Assembly: GCA_039808025.1 (NCBI GenBank)
Contig: JBDHSK010000003.1
Location: forward strand, 1-64,000
Length of the DNA stretch: 64,000 nt
Source: Sandaracinobacteroides sp039808025
Lineage (GTDB): Bacteria; Pseudomonadota; Alphaproteobacteria; Sphingomonadales; Sphingomonadaceae
Direction: 5' to 3'
Shown here in pieces: positions 37,888 to 46,958 of this stretch. Numbering within the stretch: the first letter of the stretch is position 1; each line of letters opens with the position of its first letter. The notes below the pieces were generated by a model that ran no database searches, had not been told where the DNA came from, and was given only the letters and a program-made list of their open reading frames with translations. The position numbers were made by a program, and so were the translations under genes.

Positions 37888-38874
37888 TCAGCCGATCGGC
37901 CCGCACATCCACAGTTCGGGTGAGGGGGGCTGTATGCTGCCGTCGTCGGCGAAGACCAGCCCGCCGGCGCGGTCTTCGCGCAACCACCACGGGCCGTCGA
38001 GATCGGCGAAATCGGCGAGAGCCGCCACCTGCAGCGCCGGGGCCATGGCAAGCGAGGTACCGATCATGCAGCCAACCATCACCCCCATGCCGTGGGCGCG
38101 GGCGGTGCGCAGCAGGTCGAGTGCTTCGGTAAGGCCGCCGGTCTTGTCGAGCTTGATGTTGACGAAGCCATAAAGGGGTTTCAGCCGCTCGACATCGGCG
38201 GCGACATGGCAGGATTCATCAGCGCACAGCGGCACTTTCGCGGCAAAACCGGCGAGGGCCCCGTCGGCGCCGGCGGGCAGCGGCTGCTCCACCAGCTTGA
38301 CGTCGCACGCCACCAGCACATCCTGAAGGGCAGCCAGCAGCTCGATGGTCCAGCTTTCATTGGCGTCGACGATCAGGGTGGCAGCCGGCGCATTGGCCCT
38401 TACGGCCTGCAGCCGCGCCGCCGCATCCGTGGCGTCGAGCTTTACCTTGATGAGGCGGCTGCCGGCGATGGCGCTGGCGGCCCGGCCCATGGCCTCGGCC
38501 GAATCGATCGAGATGGTGCGGGCGCTTACCACGCCCTCGATCCCCGGCAGCGGCAGTTCGCCGGACATGCGGGCCTCGAGATCCCAGAGCGCACAATCAA
38601 GGGCGTTGCGGGCCGAACCCGGCGGCAGGCGGCGGCGCAACTGCTGGCGTCCGGCGCCGGCACCAACCGCCCGCTCAACCTGCCTGAGCGCAGCGAGCAC
38701 CGATTCCGCTGTTTCGCCATAGCGGGCCGTGGGGGTGCCCTCACCCCGCCCGGTGTGGCCGTTGCAGTGAATTTCCGCCACCACCACATCGACCTGTTCG
38801 CGCACGCCGCGGGCGATGCGGAACGGTGCCCGCAGCGGGTGGGTCTCTAGGCGGAAGCTGAGGGTTCGTAGCAT
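37888..38874 (-). CDS. dgcA: Enolase-superfamily epimerase, N-acetyl-D-Glu racemase DgcA type
   Basis: 328 residues. The MLE/enolase fold has an N-terminal cap (LRTLSFRLETHPLRAPFRIARGV), the base motif KVKLD, metal ligands in IVDANESW and the Glu/Asp of CDVKLVEQPL and CADESC, and the second base region GFVNIKLDKTGG. The fold alone would fit a dipeptide (L-Ala-D/L-Glu) epimerase. Direct overlap (28 bases) with dgcN points instead to the DgcN-DgcA route, in which D-Glu is acetylated and the acetyl-D-Glu is turned into acetyl-L-Glu. Start 38874 is inside the dgcN 3' end; the longer reading frame lacks support. Confidence 0.85.
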   Translation of the reverse strand: MLRTLSFRLETHPLRAPFRIARGVREQVDVVVAEIHCNGHTGRGEGTPTARYGETAESVLAALRQVERAVGAGAGRQQLRRRLPPGSARNALDCALWDLEARMSGELPLPGIEGVVSARTISIDSAEAMGRAASAIAGSRLIKVKLDATDAAARLQAVRANAPAATLIVDANESWTIELLAALQDVLVACDVKLVEQPLPAGADGALAGFAAKVPLCADESCHVAADVERLKPLYGFVNIKLDKTGGLTEALDLLRTARAHGMGVMVGCMIGTSLAMAPALQVAALADFADLDGPWWLREDRAGGLVFADDGSIQPPSPELWMCGPIG

Positions 38875-39866
38875 TGAAGCAGCCTGTCCACGATCCGGTC
38901 GGTCCCCATCGTCACCGGATCCTGGCACGGCAGGCCCAGCTGGTCTTCGACGCCGGCACAATAGGCGCGGGCGGCCTCAGGCTCAAGCTGCGAGGTATTG
39001 ACGGCCACACCCACCGCCGTAACGCCGGGGCTGGTGAGCCGGGCGGCTTCGAGGTTGCGGTGCAGGCACGTGGCGAGGTCGGGCAGGGGATAGTCGCTGG
39101 TATGGCGGATGATGGTGCGGGTGGCATCGTGGCACAGCACCAGCGCGTCGGCCTGGGCCCCGTGCAGCAGGCCCAGCGACACGCCGGCAAACGCCGGATG
39201 GAACAGCGACCCCTGGCCCTCGATCAGGTCCCAGCCGCCATCGTGGCGCGCCGGCGTCAGCCATTCGGCCGCGCCCGAGAGAAAATCGGCAACGACAGCG
39301 TCGATCGGCACGCCGCTTCCGGCGATCATGATGCCGGTCTGTCCGGTAGCGCGGAAATCAGCGGCCAGCCCGCGCGCGCGCATTTCACGTTCGAGGGCCA
39401 GGGTCGTATACATCTTGCCAACGGCGCAATCGGTGCCGACGGTGAGCAGCCGGTGGCCGGCGCGGGGTTTGCCGGTGCCAACTGGAAGGGCCGGCGGCTG
39501 GCGCACGTCGATGAGCCGCACCCCCTTGCGGGCGGCGGCAGCCGCAATTTCGGGCGTAGCCTCCAGCCGGGCATGTAGCCCCGAGGCGATATCGAGGCCG
39601 CCATCGATGGCGTTCACAACAAAGGCGATGGTGGCGGCATCCATGGTGCCACCGGCATTGGCAAAGCCCAGAACGGCGGTTTTTGCACCGGCCCGGACGG
39701 CTTCGGCGATGCTGAGCCTCGGCAGGCCGACACTGACGGTGCAGCCCGCATCGCCATATTCGCCGACGGCCGCACCCGGCCGCCAGACGGCAATGCCGCG
39801 CGCCGTCTTGACGGTGAGAGCATCGGTGGCATTGCCCAGATAGAGTAGATATGGCCCGGAAATCAT
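38847..39866 (-). CDS. dgcN: DUF1611 family D-glutamate N-acetyltransferase DgcN
   Basis: 339 residues. DUF1611 protein with an N-terminal Rossmann-like domain (PYLLYLGNATDALTVKTARGIAVWRP) and a C-terminal P-loop-type domain containing VGTDCAVGKMYTTLALE near residue 150, then IEGQGSLFHPAFAGVSLGLLHG. DgcN acetylates D-glutamate as the first step of a D-Glu breakdown route described in proteobacteria. GAGGGG precedes ATG 39866. First gene of dgcN-dgcA, with an 80-base leader after the shared inverted repeat. Confidence 0.87.
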   Translation of the reverse strand: MISGPYLLYLGNATDALTVKTARGIAVWRPGAAVGEYGDAGCTVSVGLPRLSIAEAVRAGAKTAVLGFANAGGTMDAATIAFVVNAIDGGLDIASGLHARLEATPEIAAAAARKGVRLIDVRQPPALPVGTGKPRAGHRLLTVGTDCAVGKMYTTLALEREMRARGLAADFRATGQTGIMIAGSGVPIDAVVADFLSGAAEWLTPARHDGGWDLIEGQGSLFHPAFAGVSLGLLHGAQADALVLCHDATRTIIRHTSDYPLPDLATCLHRNLEAARLTSPGVTAVGVAVNTSQLEPEAARAYCAGVEDQLGLPCQDPVTMGTDRIVDRLLQCYEPSASA

Positions 39867-39945
39867 CAGCCCCTCATGCGCCTGACGTGGAAAGGCCAAG
39901 CATGGGCGCTTCGCCGGGGGGCTCCAAGGAAAAACTGTAGCCGCA

Positions 39946-39961
39946 GCTATAACCTGCGGTT
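39946..39961 (-). promoter_or_regulatory. Inverted repeat shared with TonB receptor promoter, site B
   Basis: On the minus strand AACC-GCA-GGTTATAGC, matching site A at 30780-30794 apart from the inverted central triplet. It ends 80 bases before the dgcN start. Confidence 0.55.
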
Positions 39962-39979
39962 TTACCAGCGGCCGTTGCC

Positions 39980-40018
39980 GGCCCCGGCAGCCTGCCCGTC
40001 GGGCTTGCTGCCGGGGCC
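39980..40018 (-). terminator. Hairpin after TonB receptor gene
   Basis: GGCCCCGGCAG (39980-39990) and CTGCCGGGGCC (40008-40018) form an 11-bp stem just after the receptor stop. No T run on either side. Confidence 0.55.
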
Positions 40019-40023
40019 AGACA

Positions 40024-42324
40024 TCAGAAGCGCACCGAGGTGCGGATGCCCAGTTCGCGGCCGCGCGGGTGGGTGACACTGACGCGCGCCGGGAAGATCA
40101 CCGACATGTTGTTCAGGTAGTTGTCGAAATACACGTCACGGAAGGCGAAGGTGGGACGCCGGTTGTTGAACAGGTTTTCCGCGAACAGCTCGATGCGCAG
40201 ATGGTCGCTGTCCACACCGGTCCGCAGGTTGACCAGAGTCTGGCTGGGGATGGTGGTGAGGTTTGTGGCGTCCATGAAGCTCTTGTCGCGGAACGACCCA
40301 TCGACCCGGATGAAGCCGTCGAAGCTGCCGCCCACCGGCACCCGGTAATCGATCGACCCCGTCAGCTGCCACTTCGGAGCAGCCTGCAGGCGGTTGCCGC
40401 TGACATCGCCATCGGGTGCGAACGACGGGTATTTGGCAAAGCCGGCGTTTCTGGCATCGGTGTAATAGGCGTCGGTGAACGAGACGCCGATCCCGGCAGA
40501 GAGCTCGCGGGTTGGGTAGAAGTTCAGCTGCGCTTCAAAGCCCTTCGACTTGGCGTCGCCAAGGTTGCGGGTGATGGCCACTGGCGGCGCCTTGGTTTCG
40601 TCGAGCACCGGGATCTGGATGGCGCTCCAGTCGATGTAGAAGGCACTGACGTCGAAGCTGATCAGATTGTCGAGGGCGCTGCCCTTGACGCCGATTTCAT
40701 AGGTCCAGTTGTATTCCGGATCATATTGTTCATCAGCCGAGTTGAGATCGAAGCCGCCGGATTTCACCCCGCGCGCCGCCGAGGCATAGACCATGACATT
40801 GCTGACGGGCTTGTATTGCAGGCTGAAGCGCGGTGACCAGGTGTTGAAGGTCAGCACCCGGTCGATGGCGGCGACACCGGGCGACGCTGGCTGGGTGGTG
40901 TGCTGGCGTTCGTGGTTGTAGCGGAGCTCGCCGCGCAGGGTGAGCTGCTCGGTCACGCTGCCTTCGAGATAGCCGAACCCGGCGAAGTTCTCGATGTCGC
41001 GGGTGACGGTCTTGTTGAAGTTCACGCCGTCGAAGAAGCTGTTCCAGGGGCCGGGAATGGGGAACGACATCAGGAAATCGGCGGGGAGCGGCACGGTGCT
41101 GACGCCGTCGAAGTTGGGACGGGACTGTTTGCCGTGGAAATAATAGCCGCCGATCCCGCCGCGGATGGGCGCTTCCTGCGGCGAACTGAGGCGCAGTTCC
41201 TGGCTTAGCTCGCGGAACTGCGGCTCGCCTTCCTCGCGCAGCAGCAGATACTCGAAGGTTTTGATCTGGCCGGTCTTGCTGAGGTAGCGCATGGTGGCGG
41301 GAACGCCACGGGTGGCATCGGTGAGGGCCGCGAGGTTGACGCTGTTGTACCCGGTCAGCGAGCTGACCTGCCAGCCGTTGATGTCGATTTTGGCGTCGAG
41401 GAACGAGCGGAAGGTCTCGCGCTTCTGGCCGTAGGCTTCCTTGGCGGAGTAGAGTTCGGGCTCAGGAAGGGTGGGCAGGGTGCCGCAATAGGCGAGGTAG
41501 ACGACGCCTGCTTTTTCACAGTTGGGGGCGAGCACCGAGGCAGCCGGCGGGCTGATGTCGTCCTTGGAATAATAGATGCCGCCGACGATTTCGAGACCGG
41601 GGGCCGGGGTCAGCCGGGTGGTTGCCTGGAAGGTATCGTAATTGTAGCCGCCAAGGCGCGGGCCGCCCGACAGATTTTTGTGGCTGCCATCATATTCACT
41701 GTGCGAGGCCGTGATCTTCAGCGCCCAGATGTCGGGGGCCAGCGGGATCGACACCGAGCCCATCAGCGCAAAGCGCCCGTGGGTGCCATAGGTTGCCTCG
41801 GCACGCGCCGACAATTCATTGGTTGGCCGCCGCGAGATGATGTTGATGGCACCGGCGAAGGCGTTGCGGCCGTAGAGAGCGCTTTGCGGACCCTTCACCA
41901 CTTCGATGCGCTCGATATCGGCCTGGGCGAAGTTCAGGGCTTCGCGGGCGCCGGTATACACACCGTCGATGAAGATGGCGACGTTGGGGTCAGAGCCGAA
42001 CAGGTCGGTCTGGGCGACACCGCGGATGATGGGGGTGGGCATGAATTCGCCGATCACCGAGGTGAAGTTGAGGCCCGGAGTCAGCCGCGCCACATCGTTC
42101 AGGTCGCGGATCCCGGAGTTTTCGATGCTGCGCGAATCGAAGGCGGTGATGGCGAGCGGCACATCGGCAAGGCTTTCTGACTGTTTGCGCGAGGTGACGA
42201 CGATTTCATTGGGGTCGTAAAAACCGCGGCTTTCGGCAGTCTGGGCTCCGGCCTGCGCCCAGGCGGCAGCAGGGAGGGTGGCAAGAACGGCAACGGAAAG
42301 TTTCAGGAATGAGCGATGTTTCAT
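40024..42324 (-). CDS. TonB-dependent receptor
   Basis: 766 residues. Signal peptide MKHRSFLKLSVAVLATLPAAAWAQA, a TonB-box-like NEIVVTSRKQ, a plug with GLNFTSVIGEFMPTPIIRGVAQ and ERIEVVKGPQSALYGRNAFAGAINIISRRP, and a barrel ending GIRTSVRF. AAGGATC just before ATG 42324 sets the start. It belongs to the type of receptors with low siderophore specificity seen near catabolic genes. It is downstream of, and in the same direction as, the amine oxidase and carboxylesterase, so it may import their substrate. Confidence 0.9.
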   Translation of the reverse strand: MKHRSFLKLSVAVLATLPAAAWAQAGAQTAESRGFYDPNEIVVTSRKQSESLADVPLAITAFDSRSIENSGIRDLNDVARLTPGLNFTSVIGEFMPTPIIRGVAQTDLFGSDPNVAIFIDGVYTGAREALNFAQADIERIEVVKGPQSALYGRNAFAGAINIISRRPTNELSARAEATYGTHGRFALMGSVSIPLAPDIWALKITASHSEYDGSHKNLSGGPRLGGYNYDTFQATTRLTPAPGLEIVGGIYYSKDDISPPAASVLAPNCEKAGVVYLAYCGTLPTLPEPELYSAKEAYGQKRETFRSFLDAKIDINGWQVSSLTGYNSVNLAALTDATRGVPATMRYLSKTGQIKTFEYLLLREEGEPQFRELSQELRLSSPQEAPIRGGIGGYYFHGKQSRPNFDGVSTVPLPADFLMSFPIPGPWNSFFDGVNFNKTVTRDIENFAGFGYLEGSVTEQLTLRGELRYNHERQHTTQPASPGVAAIDRVLTFNTWSPRFSLQYKPVSNVMVYASAARGVKSGGFDLNSADEQYDPEYNWTYEIGVKGSALDNLISFDVSAFYIDWSAIQIPVLDETKAPPVAITRNLGDAKSKGFEAQLNFYPTRELSAGIGVSFTDAYYTDARNAGFAKYPSFAPDGDVSGNRLQAAPKWQLTGSIDYRVPVGGSFDGFIRVDGSFRDKSFMDATNLTTIPSQTLVNLRTGVDSDHLRIELFAENLFNNRRPTFAFRDVYFDNYLNNMSVIFPARVSVTHPRGRELGIRTSVRF

Positions 42325-42378
42325 GGGTTGATCCTTGTGGTTTGGCGGAGTGGTTGGTTGGGTTCCGGGCATGGTGGC

Positions 42379-43827
42379 CTAGAGAGTCGACAATACGGTC
42401 TGGGCGGTGCGCTCTCCGGATTCGAGCGCGCCTTCCATTCCGGAGGTGAGGCGGGCGAGATGCTCGCCGGCGAAGTGCAGACGCTGGCCGGTGCGGGCGA
42501 TGGCCTCGGTCAGCAGACCCCACTGGCCAGCGCCGATCTCGTGGTAGGTGCCGCGTGCCAGCGGGTTCTGCTGCCAGCTGAACATGCGCACCAGTTGCAG
42601 CTTGCCGCGGGCCGAGGGGCGGGCGGACTCGAGTTTGGCGATGATGGCGGCTCCGGCCTCGGCGGCCGGCAGACGATCGATGGCGGTAGCGTCGGGGCCG
42701 CTCAGCCACACCTTCAGCATCGCCGGATCGTCGCCCAGCACGAACACCCGTCCGATCAGCGGATCGTCGCTCCACAGCATGCGTGGCAGACCGTCGTTCT
42801 TCCAGAAGGGGTCGCTGGCCTGCAGGTAGGCAAAGCTGGCCTGCGAATAGGGAAGGGCGGCGATTGCCGGCTGCATGGCAGCGGCTGACGGACCATCGAG
42901 ACGGACGCCATGCAGGGCGGCAAAGGGGATGGTGCAGATCACCTGGCGGGCCCGCAGCGCCTTGCCATCGGCGAGCGCCACCGACACACCGCCGGCATCT
43001 TCGCCGATGCCGATGACCCGCTGCTGCAGCCGTGGCGGGGTTTTCAGAGCGTGGGCCATGGCTTCGGCCAACCGCTGCGAGCCGCCGGCGATGACGAACA
43101 GCCTGGCCTGCGGCCCGGCGCTGGCGAAAAAGGCCGCCGAGCGCGCCGGGTTGAGTGCCGAAAGCTGGCCAAGCTGGTCGCGATCGGAATTGGCGGCGAT
43201 CAGCCGGATGGCTTCGTCGCTGGCGCCCGCCTGCCGCAGGGCGGCATCATAGGGGATGTCGATGGCGCGGCCGGCATCGGTGAGCCAGGCTTCGGGCCCC
43301 GACAGTTTCGGCATGCGGCTTCCGAACACCGGGCCAAGCGCCGATGGGGGAATGGCACGCTCGGGCCCGACCAGCCTGTTGGCGGGCGACGTCGGCCACT
43401 GGGCGGCCGTGAGGGTGGTGCCCCGGACATGGTAGAGGGCGGTGCGATCGAATTCTCCGCCCGGTACCAGGCCCACCCCGAGGCGTTGGGCAAGGGCGAT
43501 CAGCCGGCTGTAGTTGGAGCCGACCTGCACACCGCCAGCCTCGGGCTTGCCGGGCAGATCATCGAGTGTGAAGGTGCGGCCGCCGATGCGATTGTCGCCC
43601 TCAAGAACCAGGGTGTTGACGCCCTTGGCTTCCAGCAGCGACGCCGCCATCAGCCCGGCAAGCCCGGCGCCGATGATGATGACATCGGCATCGGTTGTTC
43701 CCTTGCGTCTGCGGGCCGCGGCCGCCGGTTGGCTGATCGATGCCGCCATCAGCCCGGCGCCAGCCGCCAGCAACAGGTTACGCCGGGAAAAGGGGGTGTT
43801 GCCGGGGCTGCTATCGTAGGTTGGCAT
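42379..43827 (-). CDS. FAD-dependent amine oxidase with Tat-type signal
   Basis: 482 residues. The N-terminus FSRRNLLLAAGAGLMAA has the twin-Arg motif of Tat export. The FAD fold follows: ADVIIIGAGLAGLMAASLLEAKG with an acidic strand end, NRIGGRTFTLDD, and a C-terminal GQWGLLTEAIARTGQRLHFAGEHLA. This matches flavin monoamine oxidases, which oxidise an amine to an aldehyde in the periplasm. The gene follows the carboxylesterase by 12 bases, so they are likely co-transcribed. Confidence 0.87.
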   Translation of the reverse strand: MPTYDSSPGNTPFSRRNLLLAAGAGLMAASISQPAAAARRRKGTTDADVIIIGAGLAGLMAASLLEAKGVNTLVLEGDNRIGGRTFTLDDLPGKPEAGGVQVGSNYSRLIALAQRLGVGLVPGGEFDRTALYHVRGTTLTAAQWPTSPANRLVGPERAIPPSALGPVFGSRMPKLSGPEAWLTDAGRAIDIPYDAALRQAGASDEAIRLIAANSDRDQLGQLSALNPARSAAFFASAGPQARLFVIAGGSQRLAEAMAHALKTPPRLQQRVIGIGEDAGGVSVALADGKALRARQVICTIPFAALHGVRLDGPSAAAMQPAIAALPYSQASFAYLQASDPFWKNDGLPRMLWSDDPLIGRVFVLGDDPAMLKVWLSGPDATAIDRLPAAEAGAAIIAKLESARPSARGKLQLVRMFSWQQNPLARGTYHEIGAGQWGLLTEAIARTGQRLHFAGEHLARLTSGMEGALESGERTAQTVLSTL

Positions 43828-43839
43828 AGGCGATGATCC

Positions 43840-45477
43840 CTATTTCGAGGAAGACATGTGCTGCTGGTAGTAGCTGTCGAGATATTGCATCTCGGACGCC
43901 TTGAAGCCGCGTTCGATGTGCGGCGTGGCATCGAGGATGTTGATGGCGTCTTCCTGAGAGGCGCGATCGACCATCATCGGCAGCCCCTTGCCGTTGGGGT
44001 TGCCGCTGCGGGCGAAATTGGCCCAGTAGGCGGTCATCAGCTGCGACACCTTGCGGTCTTCGCGGCTGATCTGGCTGGCGGAAAAATTGCGGATCTTGCC
44101 GGGCAGGGTTCCGAAGATGAACGGCACTTCGTCGCCATGGGCCACCCCCGGAACCGTGCCGCGCAGGGCGGTTGGCACATAATCGAAGAGATAGAGCCAC
44201 GCCGGCTGGCCGATGCTGGCGCTGGCGCGGGTCAGGTAGTGGGCCGTGCCGAGGAACACCGAATCGGCAAACCAGGCCTTGCCGAGCGCCGCGTCATCGA
44301 GCCCGCCGAACGCCTTGCGCGCGCCGTCGACATCGGCGATCCCCATCAGCAGCACCTTTGGCGGCAGGGGCCGCGGCAGGTTTTCGATCAGGCTGGCCTC
44401 CCAGCTGGTCGAGCCGGCCATGTAGGGTACGCGCGCCTGCTGGCCTTCCTTGAAGGTGCGGCCGATGTCGTCGGGGATGAGCACGCCGTCGACCACCGGG
44501 TTCAGTGACCCCAGCGCATGTTTTTCCTGAAAGGCGAGCAGGTCGGCGACCGGCAGCTTGCGCAGCGCCGCCAGCGGAGCCGGGGTGTCGCCACTTCCGA
44601 ACTGTTTGGCAAGCGCCAGCCCTTCAGCTTCCAGCGGCGCACCCATCGGCCCGGGGCGCCTGTCGCTGATGTGGCGGGTGGTTTCGATCTGGATGCCGCC
44701 GCTCTGGGCGATGGCCTTGTTGAAGAAGGGGAAAGCCGAAGGCGCCGCCATCAGGTAATTCACCGAGACGCCGCCCGCAGAATAGCCGAAGATGGTGACA
44801 TTGTCGGGGTCGCCGCCGAAGTTGGCGATGTTGCGCTTCACCCATTGCAGGGCCGCCACCTGGTCCATCAGGCCGTAATTGGCGCGCGGCTTGCCTGCCT
44901 GCTCACGCGAGAGGTCCGGGTGGGCAAAGCGGCCCAGAATGCCCAGACGGTAGTTGATGGTGACCAGCACCACCCCGCGCGCCGTCAACGCCTCGCCATC
45001 GTAGGTGGGTTGCGACCCGCTTCCGATCCGGAAGCTGCCGCCATGAATCCACAGCATCACCGGCAACCGCCCCTTTGTGTGGCCGGCCGGCGCCCAGACG
45101 TTGAGGTTGAGACAATCCTCGCTTTGCGGCAGCGCCTTCAGGGCTTCGGCTTCGGCCACCTGCGGGCAGATTGGTCCGGGCTTGCTGCCGTCGCGTACCC
45201 CTTGCCACGGCTGCGCCGGCTGCGGTGCCTCCCAGCGGGCAGCGCTGGCAAAGGGGATGTTGCGCCAGACATTGGCACCACCTTCGCGAACGCCGCTGAC
45301 CTCTCCGCCTTCGGTGATGATGGTGGCAGCGGCTGCGGCTTTGGCGGCCGCCGGTTGCAGTGGCAGAAAGCCGGCCAGCATCACCCCGGCCATCAACGCG
45401 CCGGCAAGCGCACGCTCTGTTGTGCGGCGATGGCTATGTGCCGCCAGCTGGGGGCCATTGACCGTGACAGCCTGCAT
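43840..45477 (-). CDS. Type B carboxylesterase, exported
   Basis: 545 residues. An N-terminal signal-like stretch (ALAGALMAGVMLAGFLPLQPAAAKA) sits after about 20 polar residues. Then comes a carboxylesterase family domain: EDCLNLNVWAP, MLWIHGGSF and the nucleophile elbow GYSAGGVSVNYL. In the canonical motif (GESAGG) the residue before Ser is Glu; here it is Tyr. The catalytic His lies in GVAHGDEVPFIFG. The ATG at 45477 follows GGGAGGATA. A near-palindrome TTGTCCAGACAA lies 64 bases upstream and links this gene to the divergent pair at 61.7 kb. Confidence 0.87.
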   Translation of the reverse strand: MQAVTVNGPQLAAHSHRRTTERALAGALMAGVMLAGFLPLQPAAAKAAAAATIITEGGEVSGVREGGANVWRNIPFASAARWEAPQPAQPWQGVRDGSKPGPICPQVAEAEALKALPQSEDCLNLNVWAPAGHTKGRLPVMLWIHGGSFRIGSGSQPTYDGEALTARGVVLVTINYRLGILGRFAHPDLSREQAGKPRANYGLMDQVAALQWVKRNIANFGGDPDNVTIFGYSAGGVSVNYLMAAPSAFPFFNKAIAQSGGIQIETTRHISDRRPGPMGAPLEAEGLALAKQFGSGDTPAPLAALRKLPVADLLAFQEKHALGSLNPVVDGVLIPDDIGRTFKEGQQARVPYMAGSTSWEASLIENLPRPLPPKVLLMGIADVDGARKAFGGLDDAALGKAWFADSVFLGTAHYLTRASASIGQPAWLYLFDYVPTALRGTVPGVAHGDEVPFIFGTLPGKIRNFSASQISREDRKVSQLMTAYWANFARSGNPNGKGLPMMVDRASQEDAINILDATPHIERGFKASEMQYLDSYYQQHMSSSK

Positions 45478-45540
45478 GGTCGCCGTATCCTCCCTGAATT
45501 TTCGTCCCTCAGGCGCACGTGGTTTCATCTGCATGTGAAT

Positions 45541-45552
45541 TTGTCCAGACAA
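45541..45552. promoter_or_regulatory. GntR-type operator, site 1
   Basis: TTGTCCAGACAA, a near-palindrome with one central mismatch. Flanks match site 2 at 61708: ATTTGTCC[A/G]GACAAGTTT. Upstream of the carboxylesterase gene. Confidence 0.6.
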
Positions 45553-45620
45553 GTTTGACGGAGCTGATGTGTTATTCCCTTTGGGTGTGGCGAACATGCC
45601 GCAAACCGGGGTGACAGCCG

Positions 45621-46958
45621 TCATGCCGAAGCTTCCAGATAGCGATGCAGGGCGGGGGCCGAGCGCGCCCGCAGCAAGGCCCGATGGGCCATCGCCAGCC
45701 GGTCTGGCGCGATGTCGCCGGTGCTGAATTCGCGGGCATGGGCGGAGCCGGCCTGATACCAGGGCGCAAAGAACCGGCTGGCGCGCACGATCGCCCAGGC
45801 GCGCGTTAGGTGAGCGCCGAACCGGTCAGGCGACAGATCGGGGTAGAGCAAGGCAATGTCGCCAACAGGTGCGGTTGGCCGATGGACATTCCAGCAGCCG
45901 AAATGTGCGCCGATTCCGGCAATGACGGCATCGAAGTTTTCGCCATCGCCCGACAGGCCATGGCCGGGCAGATCGATGGCGAGGCCCGAAGGCGGCACCT
46001 GCGCTTCGCTGCCGGGCAGGTGCAGCCACAGATCGCTTCCGCCGGCGCCCTGCCAGTGGATGTCAACTCCGTCGATGGTGACGAACCCCTCGTTCGCCGA
46101 TTCGGCAAGCTGGTCAGGGGCATCCGGCCCGGTGGCATGTTGTTGCAGGAATGCAAGGCTTGCCGCCTGATGCTCGGCGGGTGTTGCCACCTTGCGGGTC
46201 TGCCACTGGCGGGGCAACTGTTCGATGCGGTCGATGTGGGCCTGCAACGGGTCGCCATCATAGGCCGAGATCAGCAGGGGCGGGCCAGCGAGCGTGGCCG
46301 CTTCGGCACCGATGGCACGGGCCTGCAACACCGCCCCATAGCCCACCCGGTAGGAATCGCCGGCATCGAGCAGTTCGCGCGCCAGCGCATCGACACGCGC
46401 CACATCGGCGTGGGCAACCGACATGCGCGCCTCGGGGCGGACATTATACCAGGGGAAGAACCAGCTTTGCTCCATCAGCCGGTTCCACAGCCAGGTCAGA
46501 TGCTCGCCATAGGCCGAGGGCTGGAACGGCGGCAGATAGGCGCCGGCAAAAGCGGAGCGTTCGGCATCGGTCCAGACCGGGTAGCCGCCCAGCGCCACAA
46601 CGGTATAGAGGGCAGGGCGCCGGCGCATCGCCAGTTCGAGGATTGCTGCCCCCGAATGGAAGCCGTAGGCCGCCACATGTTCAAGCCCCAGCGCCACCAC
46701 CAGATCGTTGAGCGCATCGGCGAACGCCGTGATGTCGGCTTCGGCGCTGGCGAGTGGCGTTGACTGGCCGAACCCCGGGGTGTCGGGGGCAATGCAGCTG
46801 AACCACTGGCCCCAATGCTGCATCAGCGGCACCAGTTCGTTGCTCGACCGCGGGCTCTGGTGGATCATCAGCAGCGCCGGGCCGCGGCCGCAGCGCCGGT
46901 AATGCACCCGCCGGTCACCCACATCGACGAAGTGGCGGGTGACGGGCATGGCGGTCAT
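45621..46958 (-). CDS. Double alpha/beta hydrolase-like protein with altered nucleophile
   Basis: 445 residues. Two alpha/beta hydrolase-like halves. The first half has LLMIHQSPRSSNELVPLM and the elbow AAYGFHSGAAI near residue 117. In the G-x-Nuc-x-G pattern the nucleophile place is held by His (G-F-H-S-G). The second half (from about residue 290, DGVDIHWQGAGGSDLWLHLPG) has LAIDLPGHGLSGDG but no clear catalytic elbow. Related proteins with G-x-H-T-G elbows are known as a side branch of the fold. Enzyme activity is therefore open. Last gene of the leuC-leuD-HMGL-CaiB operon (4-base overlap). Confidence 0.75.
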   Translation of the reverse strand: MTAMPVTRHFVDVGDRRVHYRRCGRGPALLMIHQSPRSSNELVPLMQHWGQWFSCIAPDTPGFGQSTPLASAEADITAFADALNDLVVALGLEHVAAYGFHSGAAILELAMRRRPALYTVVALGGYPVWTDAERSAFAGAYLPPFQPSAYGEHLTWLWNRLMEQSWFFPWYNVRPEARMSVAHADVARVDALARELLDAGDSYRVGYGAVLQARAIGAEAATLAGPPLLISAYDGDPLQAHIDRIEQLPRQWQTRKVATPAEHQAASLAFLQQHATGPDAPDQLAESANEGFVTIDGVDIHWQGAGGSDLWLHLPGSEAQVPPSGLAIDLPGHGLSGDGENFDAVIAGIGAHFGCWNVHRPTAPVGDIALLYPDLSPDRFGAHLTRAWAIVRASRFFAPWYQAGSAHAREFSTGDIAPDRLAMAHRALLRARSAPALHRYLEASA

